Shown: piece after piece, positions 54,150 through 64,000 of the stretch
Layout of the letters: the number at the start of each line of letters is the position of its first letter
Position numbering within the stretch: the first letter of the stretch is position 1
From: Megaustenia siamemsis
Taxonomy: Eukaryota > Mollusca > Gastropoda > Stylommatophora > Ariophantidae
Assembly: GCA_032433765.1 (NCBI GenBank)
Contig: JAVIAB010000008.1
Coordinates: 38,145,410-38,209,409 of the forward strand
Length of the DNA stretch: 64,000 nt
Direction of reading: 5' to 3'
Made by a program: the position numbers and the translations under genes
The notes under the pieces: generated by a model
The model's database searches: none
Seen by the model: the letters and a program-made list of their open reading frames with translations, nothing else
What the model was told of the DNA's origin: nothing

Positions 54150-56582
54150 TTGACAAACACACGCGGTCACATAATGAACAGGTCAGCTCGCTGGTCCACA
54201 GGGTTACCATCCTTTTCATGAGTCTCTTCTCTTCTAAGTCCTGTCCTTAGAACAGTCTCAAATGTTGTTATACCGTTCCTTATACGTGCTCTCCATGATG
54301 TGCGATCACTTGCCAGATGTTGCCAGTCGTTTTCACAGATGGAGAAGTCTTTCAGAGATGATTTGCAGATATCTCTATATCGTAGTTTAGGTCTGCCGAT
54401 TTGTCGTTTTCCGTGTTTTAGCTCGCCATATAGTATTTGCCTAGGAATGCGTTTTTTCTTCCATCCGTTGGACATGCCCCAGCCATCTTAGCCTTCGACT
54501 TCTGAGCATCGACATGATTGTTAGGGTCTTAGCACGTTGCAGGACAGTTAAGTTGGTTATTTTGTCCTGCCATTTGATGTGCATTATTTTGCGGAGACAT
54601 CGCATGTGGAAGACATTTAGTCTTTTTTCCTGGTTTGAGTATGTTGTCCAGGTTTCGGATCCATATAGTAGTGTGCTAAGCACACAAGTTTGATATATTA
54701 AGAGTTTAGTCTTTGAGTTAGTTTCGTGTTGTTCCATGCCCTTTTTGTGAGTTTGCCGAAGTCGTAGCTGCCTTACCAATTCGACAGTTTTTTTCTTCAT
54801 CAAGAGAGATGGTTTGCGTAACTGTGGATCCAAGATATGTAAATTTCTGTACTGATTCTAGTTGGCAGTCTTTTAGAGTAATAGATATAGGTTTGAAGTC
54901 ACCTTGATTTAGTATTACTGTCTTCTGAACATTAATTGACAGTGAAAAAAGGTCGCATGCTTTATCCAGGTTGTTGATCAGCGACTGTAGGGTGGCCTCA
55001 CTATGAGCGACTAGGGCTGCATCGTCAGCAAATAAAAATTCTTTAAGTAGGGCAACATTTGTTTTGGTTTTTGCTCTTAGTCGTGCTAGGTTGAACAGTG
55101 AGCCATCTGGTCTAGTGCGAATGTAAATATCTCCTGAGCTGTTTTCGAAGGCGTAATTTAGGAGGGCAGCAAAAATATACCAAAAAGGGTGGGGGCGAGG
55201 ACACATCCCTGTTTCACTCCTTTGTTGACTTTGAAATTCTCTGATGGACTCCCATCAAAATGGACTTTGCCATTCATGTCTTCATGGAAGGAAATTATCA
55301 GCCTAAGTAATTTAGGAGGGCAGCCTATGCCTTCTAACACCTTGTAGAGACCATCTCTGTTTACTGTGTCGAATGCCTTTGTGAGATCCACAAAGGCAAT
55401 ATAGAGCGGCATATTTTGTTCCCGACATTTTCCTGCAGTTGTCTAAGAGTGAAGATCATATCTATGGTTGATCTCCCGGGTCTGAAACCGCATTGGGACT
55501 CGGGAAGCACCCGTTCTGCAAGTCTATGCAGGCGATTAAGTACGACTCTAGCAAAAGCTTTGCCTGTTGTGCTAAGGAGAGAAATGCCTCTGTAATTGTT
55601 GCAGTCACCCCTGTCTCCTTTATTCTTGTACAGCGTTATAATCTTAGCATTTCTCATATCATGAGGTATTTCCCCGTTTCTCCAGCATTTAATTAGCAGT
55701 TTGTATAGGTGTGGAAGTAGTACGCTTAGGTTGTCCTTTAGTACATCTGTGGAATGTTGTCATTTCCTGCAGCTTTTCCTCTTGAGAGGGCATTTATAGC
55801 GTCAGCAAGTTCGTTCATAGTAGGCTCAACATCCAGTTCAAACATTGTAGGATATTTGGGTATTGATTGTGCTAGAGCTGTGTTTGCTGGTCTGTCGTCA
55901 CTGTATAGATTAGAGTAGTGTTCAACCCATCTTTGCATTTGTTGTCCCTTGTCAGTAATAGGTTCTCCAAACTTGGATTTTAGGGGGGCTAATTTTGTTA
56001 TTTTTGGTCCAAGGGCCTTTTTTATATTGTCATGCATGGTTTTTGAGTCGCCCTGTCTGAGGCTTTCTGTATTTCAGAGCATAGATTGTTCCAGTATTCG
56101 TTTGCGCATCTTCTTGCTTCGCGTTGTAGGGTGGCTTGCGCATGTTTGAGCTGATCCTTGGTGATTTGATTGGGATTATTATTGAAGTTCAGTAAAGCCT
56201 TTTTCTTATTAGCTATTAGTGGGTCTAGTCTTGCTGCATTTTCTTCGACCCAGTCGTTCTTTGAGAACCGTTTCTGGCCGTAGGTAGATAGAGCGCAGTT
56301 ATAGATGTGTGTTCTCAGGGAGCACCAGTTGTCATCCACACTTGATGCATCTTCTACTTCTTCTACCAGTTCATCAAACTTGGATCTAAAATATCTTCGG
56401 TTGGTGTGGTTTTTGTCGCTGTGATGTTGATCTTGGCTGCTGCAGGCTCTCTTGATTTGTGATACTAAACTACTTCTGGCTTTGATCTTACTAATGACTA
56501 GAGCGTGGTCTGTGTTGCAGTCTGCACTGTGATATGTTCGTGTTATTCTGATGTTATTTAAAGACTGCCTACGTGTAAGAAC
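54150..56582 (-). pseudogene. LINE family F: end of endonuclease, linker, full RT and C-terminus
   Basis: The longest RT-bearing element in the window. In order on the minus strand: RTYHSADCNTDHALVISKIK (the Asp-His end of an APE endonuclease, 56597-56022 ORF), a long linker with GKAAGNDNIPQ (56037-55738), then RT: NAKIITLYKNKGDRGDCNNY and RGISLLSTTGKAFARVVLNR, CGFRPGRSTIDMIFTLRQLQ, a frameshift at 55410-55430, MPLYIAFVDLTKAFDTVNRD, VKQGCVLAPTLFGIF, a frameshift at 55190, LKEFLFADDAALVAHSE (catalytic FADD), TYLGSTVTQTISLDEEKNCR and, after a third shift, TCVLSTLLYGSETWTTYSNQ. It then reads RCLRKIMHIKWQDKITNLTV, LRWLGHVQRMEE and GKRQIGRPKLRYRDICKSSL. RT motifs are complete. The 5' end is lost in the endonuclease at the border with the Sailor-like copy. 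Confidence 0.9.
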
Positions 56583-56583
56583 T

Positions 56584-57572
56584 ATTGGTCGTTTCAAAAT
56601 ATTTTGAAGGTGTTTAAAATTCCATATCTCTGCAACAATTGATTGATAATGCTGAAATTTTGCATATGGTCTTGTGATTTTTTGGTCCCAAGAAGTACAT
56701 TCATTTCCTCACCAACAACGTATAGTTTTTAAATATTCTTTATTTGAAGTATACAAATTTAAGGCATTTTGGTCAAACCATATATTTGGAGGAATTACCG
56801 CTTCATATGAGTGAGCACCCACGGACTTGTCATCTTGAACGTAATGCGCGCCAATTTCCCTGTTTTAAGCACTAAAAAACACATAAAACGCGTCATAGTT
56901 ATAATTTTATATCGGTGCATCCCATTTCCTGTCGTTTTGTTGTGATTTATGTGCAACGGCGTATCCTAATTTTTGGGTAATTTCGTTAAATTTGTGATCT
57001 GTTAGTCAATGGGTATAAAGTAAAGTTCCTTACATTGCAATCAGTGGCAATAAAGGTGTATAAATATTTTTGCATAGAAGCTAAGCGTGGAAAACTGTAT
57101 CGAAGCATCTCAAAGCCAGAAAAGAGAACTATTCACGCATTGGGTATAAGCAAACGCTTTTTCAAACAAGTGCTTAAAGCTAACGGAGTGTCCAGTTCAA
57201 TCAAGACTAGGACGCTAGGAAGAAAAAAAGTAGTAGATAGTTTTGACAAGGAAGTGATTAGAAGAGCAATTTGTAAAATGTTCGATTCCAAAGAAACTGT
57301 GACTAAGAAAACTGAAAATTCGACTGAGAGCAGAAAATGACATTGTTGTGTCGAAAACAACATTATGGAGAACTGTTAGAAGCATCGGTTTTACGTTTAG
57401 AAAGTACGATAGTGGTAGAAATGTCATCTGCGAGAAGCCGCACTTAGTTTCTATGAGGAGTAAATATTTACGTGAAGTACGGGAAATGCGTAACCAAGGT
57501 TATGATATTGTATTTCTAGATGAATCTGGATAAATTCTCACCACACAAGTGCAAAGAAATGACAGTTATCAG
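56584..57572 (+). mobile_element. Sailor-like transposon, copy 2, 3'-truncated
   Basis: A left end ATTGGTCGTTTCAAAATATT resembles the 50.4 kb terminal repeat (CTCGTTTCAAAATTATG). About 450 bp of leader follows, then the transposase N-terminal half. The element stops at about 57572 against the 3' end of LINE family G. No right terminal repeat exists. Confidence 0.75.
57035..57533 (+). pseudogene. Sailor-like transposase, N-terminal half
   Basis: Reads TLQSVAIKVYKYFCIEAKRG, EKRTIHALGISKRFFKQVLK and DSFDKEVIRRAICKMFDSKE in one frame (57035-57340). One frameshift in a GAAAATTCGAC stretch follows, then VSKTTLWRTVRSIGFTFRKY, GRNVICEKPHLVSMRSKYLR and QGYDIVFLDESG, stopping right after the first catalytic Asp (DES). 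It aligns residue by residue with the 50.9-52.3 kb transposase (about 60% by eye) so it is a related but distinct copy, not a recent duplicate. The second Asp and Glu are missing. Confidence 0.85.
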
Positions 57573-59169
57573 GTCTTCTTCTTCTACCTTTTTAGCTCCC
57601 ATGGAGCATAGGTCTTCACAAACACTTTCCAAGTCGTTCTGTTTTTTGCAATTCTTTTAAGATCATTCCATGTCTTCCCCATCATCTTCATCTCTGCTTC
57701 AATCTGTCTTCTCCAAGAATTCCTTGGTCTTCCTCTTTGTCTTTTCCCCTGGGGATTCCAAAAAGGGCCTGTTGTGTAATACTCTCAGTTGGTTTCCGTA
57801 TGTGTGTCCTATCCATCGCCATCGTCTTCGGCCTGTATTTTCTTTATCCACTGGTATTTGACCAGTACATTTCCATAATTCCACGTTATGACTTTGTCCT
57901 GCCATTTCCATCCTTTATTCTGCGCAAGCATCCATTAATGAAAGTCTGTACCTTCGTGATTGTCATTTTGTTATTCTCCATGTTTCACAGCTATAATAGA
58001 ACCGACTTAACATTGGAGTTGAAAATTTTGTATTTTTGTATTTAGCCTAATTTCTTTGGATTTCCATATGTTTCCCAGTGCAATGAAAGCTCCTCTTGCT
58101 TTTGATATCCTTATTTTGGTATCGTTTTTCTGTTCCTCCCTCTTTATCTATTACTGCCCGATATATATAAGATTGTACGTCTAGTAGAGGTATTTCTCCT
58201 AGTTTTATTGGTTATTGCCAACTGCATTAATTCTCATAATGTTGGTCTTATCTCTATTAATCTTTTAGTCCTAGCTGTTGTGATCTCTCATCTAATATAC
58301 TCATTTTATCTTGCATCTGTTGTTGTGGCTGTGTGATAGGAGAGCTATGTCCATCAGCAAAGTCTAAATCATCAATTTGTTTGGTCAGTGACCACTGATC
58401 CCATTTCTGTTGTTTTGAGTTATTTTCATAATCCAATCTATGGCCAGTAGAAAGAGAAATGGAGACAGAAGGCTCCTTGCCTTACTCCTGTTCTTATTTC
58501 AAATGCTTCTGTAAGCTGTCCTTCATGCACCACACTACATTTTGTTCCTTCATACATTGTTTTTATCAGGTTAATAAACTTTATGGGGATTCCATAATGA
58601 CTCAGCAACTTCCAAAGCATTCTTCTGTCTAAACTATCAATGCCTTTTCGTAATCTATGAAATCCAATATAAAGTGGGGATTTTAGTTCTAAACTTTGTT
58701 CAACTATTATACGTAGAGTAGTTATTTGATCAGCACATGATCTGTTCTTCTAAAACCTGCTTGTTCATCTCTCAATTGTTTCTCTATAGCCTCTTTTAGT
58801 CTCTCCAGAATGATTCTGCCTAATATTTTTCCTGGCACTGATAGTAGCATAATTCCCCTATAATTTGTGCACTCCTGTAAACTTCCTTTCTTTGGTAGTT
58901 TGATCATATAACCTTCTCTCCAGTCTTTAGGTATTTCTTCCCTCTCCCAAATTTTATCCAATAGATTATGTAACATCTTGGTAGAGGTGATATATCTGCT
59001 TTGATGGCTTCCGAAGGAATTTCATCTGGTCCTGTGGCTTTACCATCTTTTAATAGTTTTGATGGCTTTCATTATTTCTTCTTTGCTTGGTTTTCCGCAG
59101 TTAACGTGTAATTCTTCTTCTGCTGGTAGTATATCTGGAGGATTATTTGAGCCGGTCTGTTCAAAGTGT
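57573..59169 (-). pseudogene. LINE family G: RT region and 3' end, decayed
   Basis: The minus strand reads, in broken frames: the linker GKATGPDEIPSEAIKADISP (59040-58980), DKIWEREEIPKDWREGYMIK and LPKKGSLQECTNYRGIMLLS (RT fingers, 84-codon ORF 58976-58722), LRDEQAGFRR, then HYGIPIKFINLIKTMYEGTK and SVVHEGQLTEAFEIRTGVRQ (palm to GVRQG, 58620-58438). The YADD box is degraded (LDFADGHSSPI near 58355). A GRRRWRWIGHTYG block at 57870-57810 is the C-terminal W-GH motif. The 3' end at 57573 matches the scrap at 9425-9600. The 5' side is lost in the assembly gap. Confidence 0.82.
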
Positions 59170-59269
59170 NNNNNNNNNNNNNNNNNNNNNNNNNNNNNNN
59201 NNNNNNNNNNNNNNNNNNNNNNNNNNNNNNNNNNNNNNNNNNNNNNNNNNNNNNNNNNNNNNNNNNNNN
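59170..59269. other. Assembly gap, 100 N
   Basis: Exactly 100 N, the usual placeholder for a gap of unknown size. LINE G runs into it on the left and LINE A emerges on the right, so repeat collapse is the likely cause. ORFs across it are meaningless. Confidence 0.99.
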
Positions 59270-59590
59270 ATCATCAACGGCTGGGCGTTCACAAAACGAT
59301 GATGTCTTAAAACAACTAATAATGAAACGAGAACTACTAAATATAATACAAAGAAGACAAATTAGATTTTAGGGGCATGTTCAAAGGCACAACAGCCTAC
59401 TAAAAGTAATCATGGAAGGAAAAATACAAAGTAAAAGAAGCAGAGTCAGACCAAGACGAGTAACACCAAAAGATGGACAAGTCATCTATATGACAACCTG
59501 CACCACAAAGCAAGATGGGGGGGGGGGGATGGTGCTCCTTGGTAGCCAACATTCGATATACCACTCACTGATGATGATGATGAATAATTC
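59270..59590 (+). mobile_element. LINE family A 3' fragment
   Basis: Reads DVLKQLIMKRELLNIIQRRQ, then after a TAG stop GHVQRHNSLLKVIMEGKIQS, KRSRVRPRRVTPKDGQ, and a decayed TTCTTKQDG block interrupted by a ten-G run, ending in TGATGATGATGATGA. Confidence 0.85.
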
Positions 59591-60009
59591 TAGATAGATC
59601 ATTTACAACAATTTTCGCTATCAGTCGTGTAGTCTTCTGCAATGGTGCAACATATATATATATATCACAGTTGTTTTGTTGCCATCTCAAAGTGATACTT
59701 TAATTTTAATTTTGAAAATATGGCAGCCTTGCACATTTGAGATTTCCAAGTCATGAAGCATTCACTTTTTAGCCAAGAAAGTTTTTTTTAATTTGAAGAT
59801 ACAACCTCTTCTACAAACTTGAATGAATGCATAATAGACGAAGATCAGTTATCTTGTCTTGACGGAAAGACACAAACGAGCTTCAACTAAAGTATTAACT
59901 CTTTCAGTTACGGAATGTGTTTATCAATTAGCGGTAGAGATTTCATAGACACAATTTTTCATGTTCTTAAAATCACTCAACATCTTTATATTTATTCAAC
60001 ACTTAATAT
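59591..60009. other. No feature recognised
   Basis: A short TATATATATA stretch at 59654 and nothing else identified. Confidence 0.45.
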
Positions 60010-61376
60010 ATTACGTTACAGGATACATACCAAACGATCTAAAAACATCAACTTTCATTGCATTGCCTAAAAAGAATAGTGCAGTTGAATGCAGTGAGTT
60101 CAGAACAATAAGCCTAATGAGCCAGGTAACAAAAATTTTACTAACAGTTATACAGGGAAGGATTCAGAATAAAATCAATACTGAATTAGAGGAGCAACAA
60201 TTTGGATTCAAGAAAAACATGGGACAAAAGAAGCCATATTCAGCATGAGAACATTGATTGAAAAGTACACAGAAGTAAACAAACCAATATATGTCTGCTT
60301 TAGACTACACCAAAGCTTTCGATAGAATACACCATAACCAACTTATAAACTGCCTAAAGGATATAAATCTAGACGAAGCAGACATACGACTAATATGTAA
60401 TTTGTACTGGCAGCAAACAGCAATAATAAGATATAACAAGGAGAACTCTACACCCATGGACATAAAAAGAGGAGTAAGACAAGGATGCATCCTATCACCA
60501 AGCTTGTTCAATCTATACACTGAGCAAATCTTTAAAACATGTCAGAGATACCAGGTCTAACATTAATGGAAAGATAATCAATAACCTGAGATATGCTGAT
60601 GATACTGTTCTACTAGCAGAAAATCCTAAAGACCTACAACAATTGCTTAATGTGATAAACACAACAAACAAAAAATATGGATTTAAAATGAATATCAAAA
60701 AGACTAAAACTATGATCATAAACAAAGAAAATTCTCAAGACCTACAATTAAATATCACAGTTGAGGGAACACTTCTGGAGACAGTCCAGAGTTACAACTA
60801 CCTAGGACATACTATAACCAATGATGGAAAATGCAAAACTGAAATAAACAAAAGAATAGGTATGGCAAAAAGTAATTTAATGCCATGAAAATATACTAAC
60901 AACAAAACAAATATCAACAGGGCTGAAACTAAGAATGGCACAATGTTACATCTTCTCAATATTCCTGTATTTTGCAGAAACATGGACATTAGACAAGAAA
61001 ACAGAACAGAAAATTGAAGCCTTTGAAATGTTGATTTATAGAAGCATAGGTAGAATGGATGGAAACAAAAGATAACAAACGATGAAGTTTTAAAACAACT
61101 GAAAATAAAAAAAGAACTGCTGAACACAATTAAGACAAGACAAATGCAATTTTTGAGGCATGTTAAAAGACACAACAACCTACTAAAAGTAATATTGGAA
61201 GGAAAAATACAAGGCAAAAGAGGCAGAGGCAGCCCAAGACTAACATGGACGAGTAACATCAAAAGATAGACAAGTCAATCTATGTCAGCCTGCACAACAA
61301 AGCAAGAAACAGAGTAGAATGGCGATCCATGGTAACCAACCTTTGTTGCGGAGAGGGCACACGATGATGATGATGA
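60010..61376 (+). pseudogene. LINE family A, reverse transcriptase with 3' end
   Basis: The fullest family A copy. In order: TGYIPNDLKTSTFIALPKKN (RT fingers), FRTISLMSQVTKILLTVIQG, QQFGFKKNMG with a frameshift before FSMRTLIEKYTEV, CFLDYTKAFDR-type palm (60291-60560), MDIKRGVRQGCILSPSLFNL, a one-base shift near 60540, then NLRYADDTVLLAENPKDLQQ (catalytic YADD, about 60585-60645). It continues KYGFKMNIKKTKTMIINKEN, SYNYLGHTITNDGKCKTEIN (60643-60888 ORF), a shift at 60880, MWIY-region SFEMLIYRSIGRMDGN, and HVKRHNNLLKVILEGKIQGK and RGRGSPRLTWTSNIKR to the GATGATGATGATATATA tail. It starts inside the RT fingers, so the endonuclease is missing. At least four frame breaks. Confidence 0.9.
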
Positions 61377-61635
61377 TATATATATATGGATTTTTAGATA
61401 TTGAAGAAGGAATTAGATTTCACCAATACCAAGATGATACAAGACATGTAAAAAGAATATGGGATGGGGACGACATACCGGCATATGTTATTTAAACTTG
61501 CCGAAGTTGAAACAAACAAAATAGTTATAGAAGTAATAGTGCTGTGTAGTCAATACTTTGTTTTTAAAAAATCCTTTAACCGGAACTGTTATTATCCCGT
61601 CACACAACAAAAGGAAACTGGCGAATTGCTTATAG
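61377..61635. other. No feature recognised
   Basis: No repeat or coding region identified beyond the (TA)n at the LINE tail. Confidence 0.4.
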
Positions 61636-61800
61636 AGTGTTTTCAATTAGACGTAGAGTTTTTCATTAGAAAGAGAGTGTTTTCATTTACTCGTATAGTG
61701 TTTTCAATTACTCGTAGAGTGTTTTCAATTAGTCGTAGAATGTTTTCAATTAGTCGTAGAATGTTTTCAATTAGTCGTTAAGTGTTTTCAATTACATATA
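61636..61800. repeat. 21-bp minisatellite, about 7 copies
   Basis: The unit is GTGTTTTCAATTAGTCGTAGA, with TCATTTACTCGT variants. Translates as FSISRRV repeats (artefact). Confidence 0.93.
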
Positions 61801-62029
61801 AAATGTTTATTCTAAATGATAAATATTTACTAGAAACCGTTCCGAAATCTTCCGATTGATAAATAGCCTTATCAGTTGTAATACTGAGAAAACTAACACA
61901 GGTTCTGTAATGAAGTAGTATAGAAAGATAATGCTCATGTCTTATTTTGATCACACCACCAACCAAAAGTTGTGTAGCAAATTACAACGGCCTATCGGAC
62001 CAATTTAAGACTCGCTGTCAACGGTAAAA

Positions 62030-62185
62030 GACCATAAATTAAAATTGGACGGACATTTTACAAGATCTATGCGGGGCAGAGTGCCAGGCACGAGATGTCC
62101 AGAAAGGCATAGGAAGAGGTGGGAAGACAACATTAGAGGATGAACAGCATTTCTGAAAACATTTCTTTATCGTGAAGATTCCTCA
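62030..62185 (+). mobile_element. LINE C-terminal scrap, family uncertain
   Basis: Reads LDGHFTRSMRGRVPGTRCPE and RHRKRWEDNIRG before a stop. The K/R-RWEDNI end is the usual basic C-terminus of RTE- or Jockey-type polyproteins. No longer copy of the same family is present in the window. Confidence 0.5.
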
Positions 62186-62280
62186 AAAATGAATACTCCT
62201 ATTTAAGATCGACAATGTTACGGTATCTAAACCACATTGAATGAATAGTAATAATTTTGGGAGCAGTACTCAGAATATTA

Positions 62281-62535
62281 GGAGTCGCGATAGCTCAGTA
62301 GTTAGTGAACTGGACTACAAGGACAAGGGGTAGGGTTAGATCCCAACCGACGGCTTCCGGGTTCACGCAGCCTTATATGGGTACCGGTTTTTTTCTGGGA
62401 AAGTGAAACGGCACGGGCGAAATACTGACCATATTACCCCAAAAACATGCGCTGAAGGTCTGTAAAATTTATGGTCACTAACACCATATTCCCTATACGC
62501 CACTTGCGTGACGGGGTACTTTACCTTTTTTTTTA
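62281..62535 (+). mobile_element. tRNA-derived SINE1, full length
   Basis: A-box ATAGCTCAGTAGTTAG, B-box GGGTTAGATCCC (one change from GGTTCGATCCC), then GGGTACCGGTTTTTTTCTGG, CGGCACGGGCGAAATACTGA and CGCCACTTGCGTGACGGGGT with a TTTACCTTTTTTTT tail. The TATTAG on both sides may be a short target duplication. Confidence 0.9.
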
Positions 62536-62589
62536 TTAGTAGTAGAAGTAGCAGTAGAATTAACGTGACTAGTGGTAGTAAATTGAGTA

Positions 62590-62945
62590 CTTTGAAATGT
62601 GGATTTACAGAAGAATAGGTAGAATTGGATGGAAAGAAAAAAAACAAACGAGGAAGTTTTAGACGACTAAGAGTGAAAAGAACTACTAAACACAATTAGA
62701 GCAAGACAAATGACATTTTTTGGTCATGTTAAAAGACACAACCGTCTAATAAAAGTAATATTAGAGGGGAAAATACAAGGTAAAAGAGGCAGAGGCAGAC
62801 CAAGACTAACATGGACGAGTAACATCAAAAGATGGACAAGTCAGCCTATGACAATCTGCACCATCAAAGCAAGAGACAGAGTGGAATGGCGCTCCATGGT
62901 AGCCAGCCTTCGATGCGGAGAAGGCACCCAATGATGATGAGTGGT
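62590..62945 (+). mobile_element. LINE family A 3' fragment
   Basis: FEMWIYRRIGRIGWKE starts it, then stops and a shift in the KQTTKS block. A 74-codon ORF (62710-62934) follows: TFFGHVKRHNRLIKVILEGK, GKRGRGRPRLTWTSNIKRWT and ARDRVEWRSMVASLRCGEGT. The tail ATGATGATGAGTGG merges into TAG repeats. Among the better preserved 3' ends. Confidence 0.88.
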
Positions 62946-63035
62946 AGTAGTAGAAGTAGTAGTTGTTACAATAGTAGTAGTAGTAAAAGTAGTAATAATA
63001 GTAGCAACATTAGTAACAATATAACAAATAATAAA
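62940..63035. repeat. GTA/TAG trinucleotide-rich stretch
   Basis: Interrupted GTAGTAGTA and AATAGTAGC runs following the LINE A tail. Confidence 0.88.
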
Positions 63036-63433
63036 GAACATGCTTCAACTGTGGAATCCAAACCGTGAACGTTACACAAAAATAAAACACCCCTCCTATA
63101 ATAACAATAATAACCTTAGTAGCAGAATCAATGTAGAAAGAATACAACGAAATAATCAAGAACGTGCATGTGGAAACCAACTGTGCACATTTTGCACAAA
63201 ATAAGAAGGGAACACCAAATGCCCCCAGAGATAAGAACGTCTACGCACTGAGACTGTTCTATCCAGATGGTCAGTATTAGACTGTCAGGCGAACCTAGTT
63301 TTCCGGAGTCTGACGAGAAGTAATAACCCTTCGATTTACGTTTGACGGTTGCGTGGTTATCTCTCTTGTTGTTCGTAGTGCAATGGCAGTCTGTTGACGG
63401 TAACCATGGTTTCCAAGGGAAAGAAGTTTTAAA
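63036..63433. other. No feature recognised
   Basis: No motif or repeat identified. Confidence 0.4.
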
Positions 63434-63444
63434 GGAAACTTGTA

Positions 63445-63445
<1 letters not shown>

Positions 63446-63474
<29 letters not shown>
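63446..63474. repeat. Poly(A) tract
   Basis: About 29 A. Possibly a retroposon tail, but the sequence upstream is not recognised. A second A-run lies at 63534-63547. Confidence 0.93.
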
Positions 63475-63477
<3 letters not shown>

Positions 63478-63632
63478 CTGTTTGATTTAATCAGTTGTTT
63501 TCTATTGAAAGACACACTCGTAAAATGGTTTCCATAAAAAAAAAAAACCTGTAAAGAAGAAAAAAAAACACAGGTAGGCAGAGTTCGAAAATAAAACAAA
63601 AGAAAATAAAAACTGTAGCGCAAAGTTAGTTA

Positions 63633-63851
63633 ATGATTATTCTGAACTTCAAAGAATTAAATTGTGAGGGTACTGGACAAGTTTTAACTGGTTTTGACAT
63701 CATATCAAAAACGAAAAGCAGCCAACCTGAAACACAAGCAGACAAAGTAAAGGCATTAGGCGAGACAGTAGAGAACATAGCTAGAGAGCGATGGAAGGGT
63801 GATATAAGAGTTATTCATAAGTTAAATAGAGGCAGTAGGACAAGAGCTTAA
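63633..63851 (+). other. 72-codon ORF of unknown nature
   Basis: A Lys/Glu/Thr-rich frame (KVKALGETVENIARERWKGD) with no recognised domain. No repeat relation inside the window was seen. Coding status is doubtful. The rest of the window to 64000 ends in a CATCAC/ATC-rich run. Confidence 0.25.
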
Positions 63852-64000
63852 AGTTGTGCAGAATCGATGTCCAGTTAGTCGCAGCGCAGCGTGTCAACAG
63901 CTGCAGGATTTAACGGTGTAGGGAAACAAGAAGAAAGTTGTTTTTTTCTAGTGTTATCATGATCGTCCCCACCATCACCAAGACTATCATCATCATTATC

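Overview
This is animal nuclear DNA, most likely from an invertebrate; a mollusc or other lophotrochozoan is plausible, but the species cannot be fixed from this window. No host gene could be supported on either strand: there is no intron-exon gene, no rRNA and no intact tRNA. The window is AT-rich by eye. It consists almost wholly of broken non-LTR retrotransposons (LINEs), tRNA-derived SINEs, Penelope-like element (PLE) pieces, two Tc1/mariner-type transposons with a widened catalytic spacing, and about fifteen tandem arrays. A run of exactly 100 N (59170-59269) is an assembly gap.

Working names used below. LINE family A ends in a GHVKRHNSLLKV / GKRGRGRPRLTW C-terminus and a TGATGATGA tail. 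Family B has GHVMRREQLEYIVTTGK (B1) or GHIMRRGKLEYLVTTGK (B2) before the same kind of tail. Family C has GHVMRRDNNQIVKQALM. Family D has KRWIDGILETLGNIT. Family E has FLRHPNISMPSKQQM. Family F has CGFRPGRSTIDMIF. Family G has KLPKKGSLQECTNYRGIM. All are of the APE-endonuclease plus reverse-transcriptase type, and A-F look RTE-like. SINE1 to SINE4 are four tRNA-derived families. R1 and R2 are dispersed repeats I could not classify.

Layout. 0-9 kb: a 1.0 kb terminal-inverted-repeat element, a 51-bp minisatellite, a foldback-like palindrome (3560-6325) with minisatellite arms and a PLE carrying a GIY-YIG endonuclease inserted in it, LINE/SINE scraps, and a 34-bp minisatellite. 9-16 kb: a CAT/CAC tract, decayed family B copies, a 39-bp minisatellite open in many frames, R1, R2, and a 20-bp array. 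16-19 kb: a B1 LINE inserted antisense into an A LINE. 19-36 kb: SINE1 copies, RNase H remnants, 21-bp, 36-bp and 47-bp arrays, and LINE fragments of families A-E. 36-42.3 kb: a tRNA-like palindrome, then a 5.9 kb array of a 19-bp satellite with larger-scale duplications. 42.3-50 kb: the best APE endonuclease (family B1), a 13-bp array, a SINE1 split by a family C LINE, R2 copies, and D/E LINE pieces. 50.4-52.5 kb: a nearly complete transposon with DD~82E spacing (Sailor-like). 53-64 kb: LINEs A, F, G and A, a second truncated Sailor-like copy, SINE1, and unannotated flank.

Nothing here looks like a working operon or defence system. The coding pieces are selfish-element enzymes (APE nuclease, RT, GIY-YIG nuclease, RNase H, DDE transposase), nearly all inactivated by stops, frameshifts, truncation or nesting. 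The most notable items are the foldback palindrome, the hammerhead-like motif shared by five PLE tails, the Sailor-like transposon pair, and the layered 19-bp satellite.
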